From the NCBI GenBank assembly GCA_965112965.1, contig CBCOTE010000019.1, positions 62,001 to 126,000 on the forward strand: a stretch of DNA of 64,000 nt. The letters are read 5' to 3'. Every line of letters starts with the position of its first letter. Within the stretch, counting starts at the first letter, position 1. The position numbers and the translations under genes were made by a program. The notes under the pieces are model-generated. The model ran no database searches. It worked only from the letters and a program-made list of their open reading frames with translations, and was not told the DNA's origin. Source of the stretch: CBCOTE01 sp965112965 (GTDB lineage: Bacteria > Desulfobacterota > Desulfovibrionia > Desulfovibrionales > Desulfovibrionaceae). Below are positions 21,888 through 33,206 of this stretch, in pieces.

Positions 21888-24800
21888 GTTCTAGATTTTG
21901 AGATGACCATGTTTTTTGGCGTACGTTGTTCTCTTAGTTCAAAGGAATTGCATTGCTAGGCATCTGCGTACGGTGCGCGCGTGTTTAAAGTAAAGGCCAA
22001 CTTGGAAGGCCCTGGGTCGAAGCTGTGTAGTACCTACTGCAGTGCTTTATGGTAAAAAAAAGTGGTTCTTTATGTATCCGTCGGCAATAGGTTGCAAAGA
22101 TCTTAAGTCAGGCGCAGTACTTAAGGTAGGACACCTGGTATTTATGTAGTGTCGTGCCGTCATGCTTTTGTGCATCGCGTCAGAGAGGCTACATGCCAGG
22201 TAGAAAGCGAGTCATCGACGCCTTCTGCGTGTGTTAAGGGCTTTTACTATATTCGAAGGTCAGTATAAAGGGTTGGCTTACGCAATAACTTAAGTGATGA
22301 CGAATAGAATACACGCTGGATAGTTTTTAGGCTATTGTTAGTTTTGGAATATAAAAAATGGGGGGGCGGGGTCGTAGCGTTAGTGCTGGGCGTAGTGTTT
22401 TTATAATGTACGTTGGAAAACGAGAGCCTATGCAATGCTCTACCGTTTTTGGGAGGTAGCAGTGGTTGGGGGTGCTACGGGGGTTCCGGTGATGGAGACA
22501 AAAAATACAATAGGAGGATGGACAGATATCGTTCGCCAGGGCATTAACCGTGGGTTTATGGTCCACTAACGGACGGCATCTTAGTCGGCCATTGCGGTCA
22601 GCATGGTGTCCCAAGGTAATAGGAACGTTCTTATTCGTAGGTGGTCAATACTGTCGTATCTGCGGGTATGTATGGGAATCGATGTAGGTGTCCGCTCGGC
22701 GAGCCATTCTAGCAGAGTCAAATGAAATGCGAGTATATTATAGAAGTTCAGATAGTACAAAACGAACTGGATACAAAAATGGTGACTGGTTTAGTCAGGG
22801 GCGTCATGAGGTCTGTTGCGGTCAAAGGCTCAGGTTCGGTTATCTTCGGATCAACCGGATGTCGTTTAGCGAAAGCCTAAGTCTGGGGAATTAAAGTTGG
22901 GATTACGTCTTTATCTTCGCGTAGCAGGTTGTACGGGTAATTTTTGATTTATAGATATAGTCTTAGGGCGCCCTAGTTGTTGACAGGGTGTCCGACGAAG
23001 CACATTAATTTGCAGACTGGTTTCATTATATCGTAGCTATGCTCTTGATCGCACGGATACCTTGAACATTTGGTTGGCCAGTTTCAAGATTTTTTGCCGA
23101 GTTTGGATTCGAGCGTCAGTGGCGTGGCCTCTGTTTCATCGAGTAGCTCGGGTGTTTCTTCTGACTACTTCGGATTATATGGGGAGGCTCTGGTTTAAAG
23201 ATCAGTAAATTTAAAAGGCAGGCTTAGCCCGGCTGTAAGCTGTAGAAACCGGCTCACCGGGTCGTTTAAGCCATGGCTTTAATCGGTTTGTAGGTTGGAC
23301 CGGATCAAACCCAATTCTATGCGGATGATGCTGGTGACCTCCTAGACGCGGATGCCTGGCGACTGTGGATTATATTAACGACACTTCTATTTTTTTGTGG
23401 GAAATATATAAATATTTTATAGGCAAAGATCCGTCTCTCTTTAATATGCGGTCCAAAAGTTTATTTGTTAGCTCCAGTTTGTAGTCTAGCCCGACCTCAT
23501 CGTAATACCTAGGCAGCCCTTTGATACCAGCCAGGTGCTTTTAGATATTTGAAATAGCTGAGGAACGTCGTCTTCCATGACGTTTTTCTATTGGCACTTC
23601 CACTCCGTGTTAGGAGTGTCGTACCCACCCGGGGTGTCTGTTTGGTAACTTAGATTCTTTTGGATACTGTTCTGGTTCCTGGAATTGGGTCTGGGTTAGG
23701 CGACCACCTTGATAGCGCAATATTGATTTAGGTGTATATTTTTTCAGTAATTTCAGAATATTCAGCGATCAAAGAAAGAGGTCGAGCTTGTCGTCGTATT
23801 GAACCAGATTTTTATAGGGCAATGGGCAGGTTTATGACGATGGAATCTATAGGCTCGATACTGACTAGGTTTAAATCACTGTCATTATTATTGTTTAATT
23901 AGTTACTTTTGAGCTCTTGACGGAATTTCTAGATCGTGGAGACGACGATGTCGCAGGCGGAGTGAATCTCAGTTTAGTATTCCATGCGCTGAATTGCGTT
24001 TGTTATCATGTTCCTTCCAGTAGTTTGATCAAGCTGAAGCTGTTTTTTTCGATTATTATATTATGTGGATTGCAATATAGCATCTAGCCATATTGGCCAA
24101 TTTCTAGATCCTTTTAGTAGCGTCGGGATTAAGACAGCAAAACTATGATTGGTGTTGCCAGGCGAAGTAGTCGGTTTTTTTATGGCTAGTTCATGGAGGC
24201 ATAGTTCAGGGCCAAAAAATATGACAGCCTTGGCCGTATGAGCCTGACACCCGTAGCAGGATAGCATTATGTAGGAACTCGCATAGGATTAGCTGGACCG
24301 TGCATGGTACCTTTAGGCCATAAGTCTTGAAGAAAACATTAGGCATAGGCTCTCAACATTATCCAGCTCAACCGATAGCCGTATCAAAAGCTTTGTAATG
24401 CAATATAAGACGGCAAACACGTTTAGATTTGATGCTTAAGAGGATGCCTTCCTCTCGCTAATTCTACTGGGAAGGGGGTAAATCGCCGTATCATTGTATG
24501 GCTGATTCCAAAGAATAGGTCCTTAGAGGGTTTAGTTCTCCAGGAATTATATAACTTTCGTCATGGGGCCTCTATTTGGTAAAAATCGCTCGGCGAATTC
24601 GTCGGTATAAAGATACAAGCGGTCTCGGGAGGGGAATGTGCTGTTTGTTTTTTTGGGATACAGTCTTAAAGACGTACAATATACTCATCTGCAGGTAGAA
24701 TTATTGGGTAAATAAGCGTTAGTTATTCTTCTGGGGGTGGGTGGGTGAGAACGTAGTTAGTGATCTCATTGCTCTAAAATTATTAATAAAGGGTCAAGAT

Positions 24801-25705
24801 TATTGTATACTAGCATTCTGAGTGCGAAGGAGACGAAGTTCATCTTTGGGTCGTGCCCGCAGGTATTGGCGACAAAACAGTGATATTTGTCCTGATAGTA
24901 TAGCGAAGATGCCACAGAAATTATCAGATTTATAACGCTGGGACGCATTGGATGACGAAGCAGACTTCAAGTAGACACTTAGGACAGCGTAGAATGTCAT
25001 ACTACGCACGGATGAGCTGTATAATTTGTCTGTATGGTCTAGACGATGGACCAGAGAATCTCCTGGAGCTTTTGATGCACCTGATATAGGGTCATTCGGC
25101 TTTCTAGATCTGGCGACAATAGTTACGACCTCTAGCCAAGCGCTTCGATCTTGTTTTTTTGTATATTGGTCATGGTGGAGATGAAGATGTCTAGGATGTT
25201 GTAATCGAGGCCTCCCTCTTTGGTTTTTTTAGCAGATACTTAATTCGGTATTCGTTTGTATTCTTATGGCGGTAGGATAGTTCTATTTACCACTGTATTA
25301 CATATTTCGGTCGTTTCTAGGCCTACTATTTACTGAAGATAGCAGCAATTAGTCATGGCGAGCATTCTCTTGAGCAATATGAGGCTGATGTCTAATCATT
25401 ATTTGCGTGTATTGTTGTAGTGGAGTTGACGGATGCTTTGATGGCGTAATAAGCTCTGGCCTAGCTCTTTCTGTAATGTTTCCGGAAAAATGGTGTTAGA
25501 GATCCTTTTTTATTTTATTCTGTCCCATATGTCTGTCAAAAAAATGAGAAAAATAGACTACAGGAACTACTGTCTCTTTATTTCGGTTACGTATGGTGGC
25601 GCAGAAGTAACAGGAAAGATGGCGACGACAGGTAGGCGCAGCGCTAAGTGAGCCCGCGGCGGTTGCAGCCAAGTCGTATCAGGGCGATTCAGGAGGATGG
25701 AGAGG
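21888..25705. other. Gene-free decayed DNA (3.8 kb)
   Basis: No intact gene. Unrecognised open frames occur at 22688-22894 (+), 24061-24267 (-) and 24766-25009 (-, two frames). The region 23900-25200 reads slightly better on the minus strand, with pieces such as MTLYQVHQKLQEILWSIV and GRNMITNAIQRME in changing frames. This suggests one or more dead helical, perhaps signalling, genes. No family can be supported. A T7 run and a G7 run (22362-22368) fit the homopolymer-rich texture. Confidence 0.5.
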
Positions 25706-28612
25706 ATGAGGAGGAGTGTCCACGACCGACAGGCTGAGAGAGCGCTCAGGCGCGCATTGGTTGCAGTTTTATTTGTAATTTTTTTTGTCATTCTTGGGTC
25801 GAGCGGGGCAGACGCCGCTCAAATTACACGCTTACCTAACGGTTTGGTAGTGGTGGCGCAGCAAGACGCGCGTTTTCCATTGGTTTCCTTGCGTCTACTT
25901 GTTCGAGCTGGGTCGGCTTGGGAACCAGACCGGTTGGCAGGCGTTAGCCACTTGCTGGAACACATGGTTTTCAAAAAGCGAGAAGTGAGAGGTGGTGAAC
26001 GATCGGCCGGCCAGAGATGGAGTCCCGGCAGTCGGATGTATGAAGGAAGTGCAGGCTCTGGCCGTATCGCCCGGCTGGTGGAGGACGCGGGCGGTTACAT
26101 AAACGCGGCCACCAGCTTTGAGTACACTATGTATTTGGTGGATTTACCGGCGAGTCACCTGGCTACGGGCATGGCCGCCTTGCGTAAGCTAGTTTCTGTC
26201 GCCCGTCCGCAGCCGGAGGCATTGGCCGGGGAGAAAGAGGTCGTGCTCGCCGAGCTCGCTCGCGGCAAGGACAATGTCCAGGACCGGCTTTTTGAGACTA
26301 TGCAAAAGCTGATTTGGCCAGATTCAGTTTTTGCTAGACCAATTATCGGCTCTACTGAATCGGTCCGGAGTATTACGGCTGATGATATTCAACGGTATAT
26401 GCAGGATCGCTATCAGCCTCAATCTATGGTTCTCAGCATATGTGGAGCCGTGACTCCGGATGCGATGCTGGCAGCCGCCCGACACGCTTTTCGGACTATG
26501 CGCAATGATCGTATTATTACGCCACTTACGCCGTCAGTGCCTGGCTTGCCGGAGGGTGGTCCTCAGATACAAGTAGCTACTGGCGTTTGGAATAGAGTTC
26601 ACTTGGCCTTGGGGGTACCCATTTCTGGTTTTCGTTCGGATGATGCAGCAGGCTTAGAAGTATTGGCTTACATCATAGGCGGCGCAAATACTTCTCGATT
26701 ACATCGGACATTTCAGTATGAATATCGGCTGGTAGATTCTATTACTGCCTCTGTTATACAGTTAGAAGGTACGGGTATGTTTTACGTGACCGTAACTTGC
26801 GGGCCAGAAAAGTTTGAAGAATTGTTGCCAGCTTTGGTGGGTTGGTTGGCCCGTCTCAATCCGGGCGAATGGGACGAGGCTGAGTTGGCCCGAGCTCGGC
26901 TACACGTAAGGCACGAATTGTTTCTGGCTCGGGAGACGTTTCCGGGGATAGCCAATAAACTTGGGCTTTTTCAGTTTTTCGAGCATGGACTTGATGCTGA
27001 GGCACGTTTTCTACGTCAGTTGGACCGTGTGGATAAGGGGCATCTGACTGGACTGGTTCGGGATTGGCTGGTGCCTGGACGTCTGGGCTGCATCCTACTT
27101 TGGCCGGATGGGGCCGCAATGCCTTTGGCTGCGGCAGCCGGCGGTACGGCCGACAATGTTGTAGCCTCGGTTGCCAACATCAGGGAGGTTAGAGACGATG
27201 TTACAAGAGAGGCCGTAAAAAACGCCAAAGGCCTGATATGTAAGAGTGCGACGGTCGCCGTAGGGGAGAACTCTAGTGCGCCGGCTGACGCTATGGCAGT
27301 GCCCCAGGCGTTGGGGCGGTTCCTGGCAGATGCACTGCGGAGAGGTTGGCCTGTTAGCAGAGAGTCGGCTGCTCAGGCATTTTCTACCCAGCACTGCAGA
27401 AATATGGAGACTGTAGATATCGATCAGAATCGGCGGATAATTTTTTTACCTGATGCGACACTACCCTATACGGCACTTAATCTTAATTTCGCCGGCGGAG
27501 ATACTCTGCTTGCTCCCGGGGAGCAGGGTTTGGCCGAGTTCCTTAGCCGGACTCTGAATAAGGGCACGACTACGCGTACGGCTACGGCCGTCCAGGATTT
27601 ATTGGCTGACCGGACGGCCGAGCTTTCGGTGTGCGCTGACCGGGCGCTTTTTCGCATTGCGGTGAAATTTCCTACCCAATATGGACCGGACATATACCCT
27701 CTTGTTGAGGATATTCTTGGTTACCCGGCTTTTTCCGTAACTGAGGCCGATCGGGAGCGAGAGAGCCAGGTCGCCAGTATTCACAAGCAGGAGGACCAAC
27801 CTTTGGGCTTAGCTTTTCGTCACATTTTTCCCTTCCTATTCCGCAACGCGCCTTACAACTACTATCATCAGGGGCAGCCAGCGGATATAGCTGGCTTCAC
27901 GCCTGAGCGGACTCGAATGCTCTGGGAGCGCCAACGCCGCCAGCCCTGGACTATGGCTGTGTGTGGGGAATACGATCGGGAGCGGGTGTTAAATTTAGCG
28001 CGTCAACCATTTTTAGCCGCGGCTGACCCCAGGTCGGTTTTGGCTGATCCCGTCTGGGGTACGAAAAAAATCCATGAACTCACTCTACCCGACCGCAATC
28101 AAGCCCATCTGTTCGTGATCTTTAAGGCGCCTGGCTTGGCCCAGCCGGACAGTGCAGGTATGAATCTATTGCGTGCCGTGCTCGACGGCCAAAGCGGGCC
28201 GCTCTTCAGTGAACTGCGGGAACGGCAAGGTTTAGGCTACTCAGTTTCGGCTATCCTATGGCAATTACCGCAGACCGGATTTTTAGCTTTCTATATTGGC
28301 TCGAAACCAGAGCTGTTGGGTCGGGCCCAAGAGGGTTTTCGCTTTGTAGTCAGGCGATTGACTACGCGTCCCTTGTCCAAGGCTGAGTTGACTCGGGGCA
28401 AGAATCAGATGGAGGGCGAGTATTTCCGCAACCATCAGAGTTTAGACAGCCGTAGTTCAGAGGTCGCTTCATTTTGCGCTCAAGGTTTGCCGGCGGACAC
28501 AGGCCGCCGGCTTATAGACGAGGCAAGTATATTGTCGTCGGCGGATCTACTGGCTCTGGCAAGGCGGTACCTTATATGGGACGAGGCGTATCTCTTGCGA
28601 GTACTGCCTTAA
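25706..28612 (+). CDS. M16-family zinc metallopeptidase, exported (two-domain, 968 aa)
   Basis: This is a pitrilysin/insulinase-type protease. From ATG 25706, residues 1-37 form a signal peptide (basic MRRSVHDRQAERALRR, hydrophobic core VLFVIFFVIL, then GADAA), so it acts in the periplasm or at the outer membrane. The inverted zinc motif is intact: His82-Leu-Leu-Glu85-His86 (SHLLEHMVF). The downstream acidic EKEVVLAE (about 176-183) supplies the third ligand. The second half is a non-catalytic M16 domain with the typical ELRERQGLGYSVSA segment. An ATG nine bases earlier is open, but AGGAGG (25691-25696) touches it, while that site is nine bases from 25706. I prefer the second. A T8 run (25779-25786) lies within the signal-peptide codons. 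The gene is monocistronic, between decayed regions. Substrates are unknown, perhaps exported or signal-derived peptides. Confidence 0.92.
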   Translation: MRRSVHDRQAERALRRALVAVLFVIFFVILGSSGADAAQITRLPNGLVVVAQQDARFPLVSLRLLVRAGSAWEPDRLAGVSHLLEHMVFKKREVRGGERSAGQRWSPGSRMYEGSAGSGRIARLVEDAGGYINAATSFEYTMYLVDLPASHLATGMAALRKLVSVARPQPEALAGEKEVVLAELARGKDNVQDRLFETMQKLIWPDSVFARPIIGSTESVRSITADDIQRYMQDRYQPQSMVLSICGAVTPDAMLAAARHAFRTMRNDRIITPLTPSVPGLPEGGPQIQVATGVWNRVHLALGVPISGFRSDDAAGLEVLAYIIGGANTSRLHRTFQYEYRLVDSITASVIQLEGTGMFYVTVTCGPEKFEELLPALVGWLARLNPGEWDEAELARARLHVRHELFLARETFPGIANKLGLFQFFEHGLDAEARFLRQLDRVDKGHLTGLVRDWLVPGRLGCILLWPDGAAMPLAAAAGGTADNVVASVANIREVRDDVTREAVKNAKGLICKSATVAVGENSSAPADAMAVPQALGRFLADALRRGWPVSRESAAQAFSTQHCRNMETVDIDQNRRIIFLPDATLPYTALNLNFAGGDTLLAPGEQGLAEFLSRTLNKGTTTRTATAVQDLLADRTAELSVCADRALFRIAVKFPTQYGPDIYPLVEDILGYPAFSVTEADRERESQVASIHKQEDQPLGLAFRHIFPFLFRNAPYNYYHQGQPADIAGFTPERTRMLWERQRRQPWTMAVCGEYDRERVLNLARQPFLAAADPRSVLADPVWGTKKIHELTLPDRNQAHLFVIFKAPGLAQPDSAGMNLLRAVLDGQSGPLFSELRERQGLGYSVSAILWQLPQTGFLAFYIGSKPELLGRAQEGFRFVVRRLTTRPLSKAELTRGKNQMEGEYFRNHQSLDSRSSEVASFCAQGLPADTGRRLIDEASILSSADLLALARRYLIWDEAYLLRVLP

Positions 28613-31281
28613 AGTTAGGTTGGCATGGGGGCGCCCATTCGTTTGGCCTTTAATACAATTTTGAGTTTATTCTTATAGAATTATATTTCTGGTCTGCTGT
28701 ATGTCTGGCCTTTCAGTTTTGGGAAAACGATCGTCTCTGGATTAGCCGTGAGTGCGTTATGAATGTGATAGAAGTATATAAGAAAGTTAAAAAAATAAGC
28801 GTAAAAGTTAAATAGACGTCCAGGATCGATAATCAGAAAATTCAGCGGGCCGAGAAAAACGACCTGTGCTATATAATGGATGTAAACAGGAATTCGGTCC
28901 GAATGTGTTTAGTTTTATTTGGACTATATTTGGTCAGATATCCCCGGGCAAAGCTGGCAATGAGCACTTTAGTCGTCTAATGGGCCCAGTAAGAAATGGG
29001 GTGGATTTGTCTAAGGTTGGGCGTGGTCACCGTACAAGAGACGGTGGTATTTTCTGTCGATCAATTAGCTAATTTCAGCAACTTGTTATTATTTTTTTTT
29101 CTGTTGCTCTTCGTATTTAATTGCCTTTGCGGTCTAGACGGATGCCTGATTGTAGATAAAGTAAGGTGAATCCCGAAGGACTCACTGGTAATTCGTCATA
29201 CTCGCCATTGTTTCAAAAAAAGTAATTTTTATTGAGCTATTTTGCAACTAATTACTCATGCAGTATATTTTATTACGGTACGCGGATTAGAAATTCTACA
29301 AATAACATTTTGTGCTGTGCTATTAACGATTTCATGATCTAGGACAATAGACTTACGTGTATGATGAAAAATTCTATCCATTCTTAACAAGATAGCCTGC
29401 AGATTTGTGAACCTCTTGAGGATACTAGTGAGGACTCGGTTATACGGTGTTCGACCAGATAATCGATGGTAGGATCGTAATCTAGCCACCGATAAGCTGT
29501 AGACGGGACAGCTGGCTAACTATGGCAACGATTTGTATATTGGCTACTAGGCTTCATCGCTGTCCGTTTTTAGCTTTAGCTGTGGCCTTTAGGAGAGCCG
29601 AGGGCAGGCAAAAAAATAGTCGGTAAAATGACCAGGCAGGTCGGCGTGAGCTTACTATAAAAGATATTCTAGAGGGGGGGGTCGTATCTTAAGATTTTTT
29701 TCTGACGTCGTATACGTAGTTTTTTTGTATAACGTATTAACCTATTTATAATTATAATACTATATTCGTCTATGCTCAAGATTTGTTTGGTTTATCATAT
29801 TTAAATTTTTTTGATCGACACTATCGGGCCATGATTGACGGTTATGTTTTTTTGTGTTTCGTCGTGTAAGTTGCTTTGGTTTTTTATACGTAAATCTACT
29901 GCGCTAATTTATCTATTATTTTCCGTTCATTAATATTGTATTAACTCGAAGCAGTGCGTAATCTTGACGCTTTGGACCACAGCATGTTTTTTTGTCGTTA
30001 GCTTTAGCGAAGTGTACATTTTTTTGGTTATTGCCATGGCTCTATCGAGCGGTTCGTGACCAACAGGTAGTATTTGAGCTGACGAGTGTAGTTTTGAACG
30101 ATTATGTAGAGGTAAAGTCATTAAGATTTCGTAAGCGTGTCGATATTGATATTTAATCCATTTCAGCAGTTAAGGTGTCCAGTGCAATATTTAGTTGGTT
30201 TTTTTGATCTATATGATATCGGCTTGCTTAATTGGCGAGCAAAGACAGACCCTTACAGTAAATGTAATTTGAGCTCGCATTCGGCTTTCGGTCAGTGTGT
30301 AGCGTTTCTCAAAGCAGCATAGCTAACTGAAGGCGACGTTTAGAGGTATTGTGCTGGGCGATCTATTGGGACGAATTCTTCGGCCAGCAGTGGGGTGGAT
30401 GATAGCAGCAATAGATGGGTAAAATAGGCGGTAAACAAGGAGTAATGCAGATTTTTTTTGGTATGGGTCAGCCTTAAAATTGGCCTACATTTAAAAAATT
30501 TGCTTGTCCTATATGGGCCGCTAGTCATTTTTCCTTATGGTCTTTCCACGACTGGCGTAGCTTCTGGTTGCCGAATAGTTGCAGCTCAGAACTATTAAGC
30601 TGACTGATGTGTTGTAGAAGAGATTTTCATGGAAGAAATCCGGTAATAATCGAATTTTTCTCGTGTTTAGCTCTAGTATGACGTTCTTAGTGGTCTGTCT
30701 TTTAGCGCTAAGAGGTTAGTAAGCTCGAGGGCGACAAGATTCTACGTTTTTGTTACAGCATTTTTTTTGGTTGGGCCTAGCTATTATATGTTTTAGTGGC
30801 TGTCCACATTGCGTAAGATTCTCAACGCCTAGGGTTTCCACTATGATGTGACTGGGCACTACATACATCATAGTGGGTTCCTGTATGATTTTGAATCAAG
30901 AGATTGCCCATGTAATAGCATAAACTTTCATCTTTTGCTGCCCTATTCTGAGGTCATGAAGTTTTTTCGTTGCGTAGATATGACCGGGTATGTGCTGTTG
31001 GTACGTGATTATATTTTACGAGATGTCGGAGTATATTGGCTTAATTTCTACATCTTTTTTTTGGAATAACTGTCGATTGTGCTTAGAAGAGGATGTCAGG
31101 CAAATTCCGGCCGGTAGTTTGGTTCTAACTTTCTTACCTCCGGACAGAAAGGGATAGTTTTTTTGCCAGGAGTTACTTTGCAAAGTCGAGCAGGAGTTCT
31201 ATGTCCGTAGTTAGGTTACGTCCTTTATCCTCGATTCGGCCAATTTCGCGCTTATCCTAGACATAATTGTTGATGCGCTTT
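28613..31281. other. Gene-free decayed DNA (2.7 kb)
   Basis: No intact gene. The open frames at 28866-29072 (+), 29256-29489 (-) and 30848-31069 (+) have no ribosome site or family likeness. On the minus strand near 31090-31240, pieces such as KREIGRIEDKG and NLTTDIELLLDFAK read as protein-like but are interrupted. A G8 run (29674-29681), several T7-T8 runs and a 12-bp inverted repeat (30838-30876) are present. Confidence 0.5.
30838..30876. repeat. 12-bp perfect inverted repeat
   Basis: CCACTATGATGT (30838-30849) and its exact reverse complement (30865-30876) are separated by 15 bases. It sits in gene-free DNA with no T-run on either side, so it is not an obvious terminator. It could be the trace of a regulatory site or a chance hairpin. 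Confidence 0.5.
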
Positions 31282-32736
31282 CTAAGGATATCCAGGACAG
31301 CTATCACCCACTACGTCCATATCGTTAAGAACTACCTGGCCATTTAGATCCAGCTGTATTGGCTTGACTTTAGTTGGTCTCAACTCTTGCAGGGCCAGGA
31401 AAGATTGGAAGCAGAGGAGCAGAATGGGCAGTCCGATGCGTTTTCCGCTCGTGGCGATATGCCACTCTAGGGTTTGCGGAGTAAGCAGGTAGATACAGTT
31501 GAGCAAGAATCCATAGAGTATGGCGGTGGTAATGGGAAAACAAAAGGCGAAGCGGTGTCGGCGTTGAGCTTTTAACCTGATATGAGAGATACGGGCGTAC
31601 GCAAGGCTCAATATGAAGAAGGATAAGGCCGCTATATATAGCCAGGTAAGCCCTTCTTCACAAAAAAAGTTTTCGTAAATTTGCCACTCCGCGTTTGATA
31701 CCAATCGGGATGATATTCGTTCTAAGGCGCCGGTACTAAAAATACTTAGATCATTTTTTAGTCCCCAGCATCTGATGCATAAAGTCCAGATCAAGGTCGG
31801 GAGGGTGCCAGGTAGCAGTAGCGCCAGGTGTTGCAGCATCGTACGTATAGCCTCGGATAGAGCCTCTTGATCTAATAGCAGGGTGCTCAAAATGAAGGCG
31901 ATACCTCCGATGCCAGCCAAGGCTAGCCCTTCATTTTTGAGTAATGGCAGTAAGGCTAGGGCTAGCAATCCTGCTACGAGATCACCAGGCTCTCGTGACC
32001 GGTACCAAGCTATTATATAACAATGTCCGAGTAGACAGTAGGCTGCTAGCCATCCATCCATGTATCCATTATAGAGCAGTTCGGTATCAGAGGCGAGCAG
32101 TATAGCCATTACCCCCAGCCGAACTGTAAGACTTAGCTGTCGTAGTCCGGCTACGCCTAGGATTAGCCCGACCTGAAAAAGGAGTAGACCGATCTTAGGC
32201 AGGAATTCGTTCCAGAAACCGACCATGGTGGCCACAAGGGCGACTATGGCGGCCAGTCCTTTTGGATAGTCGAAATGGGGCACAAAAGGTAGGGCCTTAC
32301 GTACGTTCGCGTCAAAACCGAAATGGCCTTGGTAGAAAAATATTTTACCGTGGAAGAACCAAATGGAACGCGCGTCCCATTCGCAGATGGGCATAGCTAG
32401 AACAAGAAAGGTCAAGGGCAAATTTATCGCTATCAATAGCGTGAGCGTAGAGAATTCAACGGTCGGGCGGATATGTCGCCGCATCCACCAGGCCATACCG
32501 GCCCAGATGGTCAAAACAGGTAGGCTGGCTGGGAGGCCCAGGGCCAGCCAACGTAAAGAGATCCCGGTATAGATAGTCAATTCTAAGATAAAAAGGCCGA
32601 GCATCCAGATAGTAAAAAGTGGAAATGGCGCTTGGCAAGTTAGGTCCATAGGATTGTTCGGCCGTAGGCTAGCCAGCACTAAGCCGGCTAGGCACACCCA
32701 TAATATTAGTGTGCCGCTAATGAGGACAATCAGCAA
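31282..32736 (-). CDS. Polytopic membrane protein, GT-C glycosyltransferase-like
   Basis: This 484-residue protein has about ten or more hydrophobic segments, beginning with a start-transfer helix at 1-24. The first large loop carries CEWDARSIWFFHGK (about 118-131), which resembles the acidic active-site loop of GT-C enzymes that use polyprenyl-phosphate sugars (ArnT/PMT-like, DUF2029-like). It probably adds a sugar on the periplasmic side of the inner membrane. It is the last of three co-directional genes. Its start overlaps the 143-residue gene by 20 bases, and a GT2-GtrA fusion lies upstream, as in Gtr-type glucosylation modules where the third gene is a variable membrane transferase. The C-terminal 50 residues are hydrophilic. 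The exact family is uncertain; the transferase role is inferred from topology, loop motif and context. Confidence 0.65.
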   Translation of the reverse strand: MLIVLISGTLILWVCLAGLVLASLRPNNPMDLTCQAPFPLFTIWMLGLFILELTIYTGISLRWLALGLPASLPVLTIWAGMAWWMRRHIRPTVEFSTLTLLIAINLPLTFLVLAMPICEWDARSIWFFHGKIFFYQGHFGFDANVRKALPFVPHFDYPKGLAAIVALVATMVGFWNEFLPKIGLLLFQVGLILGVAGLRQLSLTVRLGVMAILLASDTELLYNGYMDGWLAAYCLLGHCYIIAWYRSREPGDLVAGLLALALLPLLKNEGLALAGIGGIAFILSTLLLDQEALSEAIRTMLQHLALLLPGTLPTLIWTLCIRCWGLKNDLSIFSTGALERISSRLVSNAEWQIYENFFCEEGLTWLYIAALSFFILSLAYARISHIRLKAQRRHRFAFCFPITTAILYGFLLNCIYLLTPQTLEWHIATSGKRIGLPILLLCFQSFLALQELRPTKVKPIQLDLNGQVVLNDMDVVGDSCPGYP

Positions 32737-33148
32737 TGGCTATCCCTTCAGCTTCCCACATACTGTGGCAGCCTAATATTCCGTCAAGGTCCTTGGCGAA
32801 GAGCACGACGTAGCGACTGTTAGGATTTGGCCAGATAGGCCAGGCGCCGTCGTACAGGCGTTCTTTGTAGAATTCGTTGCCCGCAAAGCTACCGCGGATG
32901 GTGTAGTCGGACAAGCTCAGATTGTGCAGTCCGTGGATGGCAGCCTGGACTGGCTCAGGAAAAATAAAAAAGCCGCCATTCGGGACCACAGCTTGTAAAA
33001 AAATTTCTTCCCAGAATTTGAGGGGTAGGCCCAAATATTTACTCAGTTCTTCTCGATCACGCGCGAGCTGTTTGGACAAGCCAATCACGGTCAGGCCCAC
33101 GGCTAGTAGCGCAAGTGGACGGTAGAGGCGGCAGCGTAGGAACTTCAT
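32717..33148 (-). CDS. Small membrane-anchored hypothetical protein of glycosylation cluster
   Basis: This 143-residue protein has one N-terminal hydrophobic segment (about 11-27, ALLAVGLTVIGL) and a soluble remainder likely facing the periplasm. Visible features are FWEEIF, VPNGGFFIFPEPVQAAIHG, DYTIRGSFAGNEFY and GAWPIWPN. I do not recognise a named family. Similar short proteins with a GAWP segment occur beside membrane glycosyltransferases, so a partner role for the adjacent 484-residue protein is plausible but unproven. It overlaps that gene by 20 bases and starts 58 bases after the GT2-GtrA gene. No strong ribosome site is seen, which suggests translation linked to the operon. Confidence 0.6.
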   Translation of the reverse strand: MKFLRCRLYRPLALLAVGLTVIGLSKQLARDREELSKYLGLPLKFWEEIFLQAVVPNGGFFIFPEPVQAAIHGLHNLSLSDYTIRGSFAGNEFYKERLYDGAWPIWPNPNSRYVVLFAKDLDGILGCHSMWEAEGIAIADCPH

Positions 33149-33206
33149 CAGCGACGGGCCGTTACTAGCCAGTTAAACAACTTGGTCAAACTGGGGGATC
33201 GTCGGT

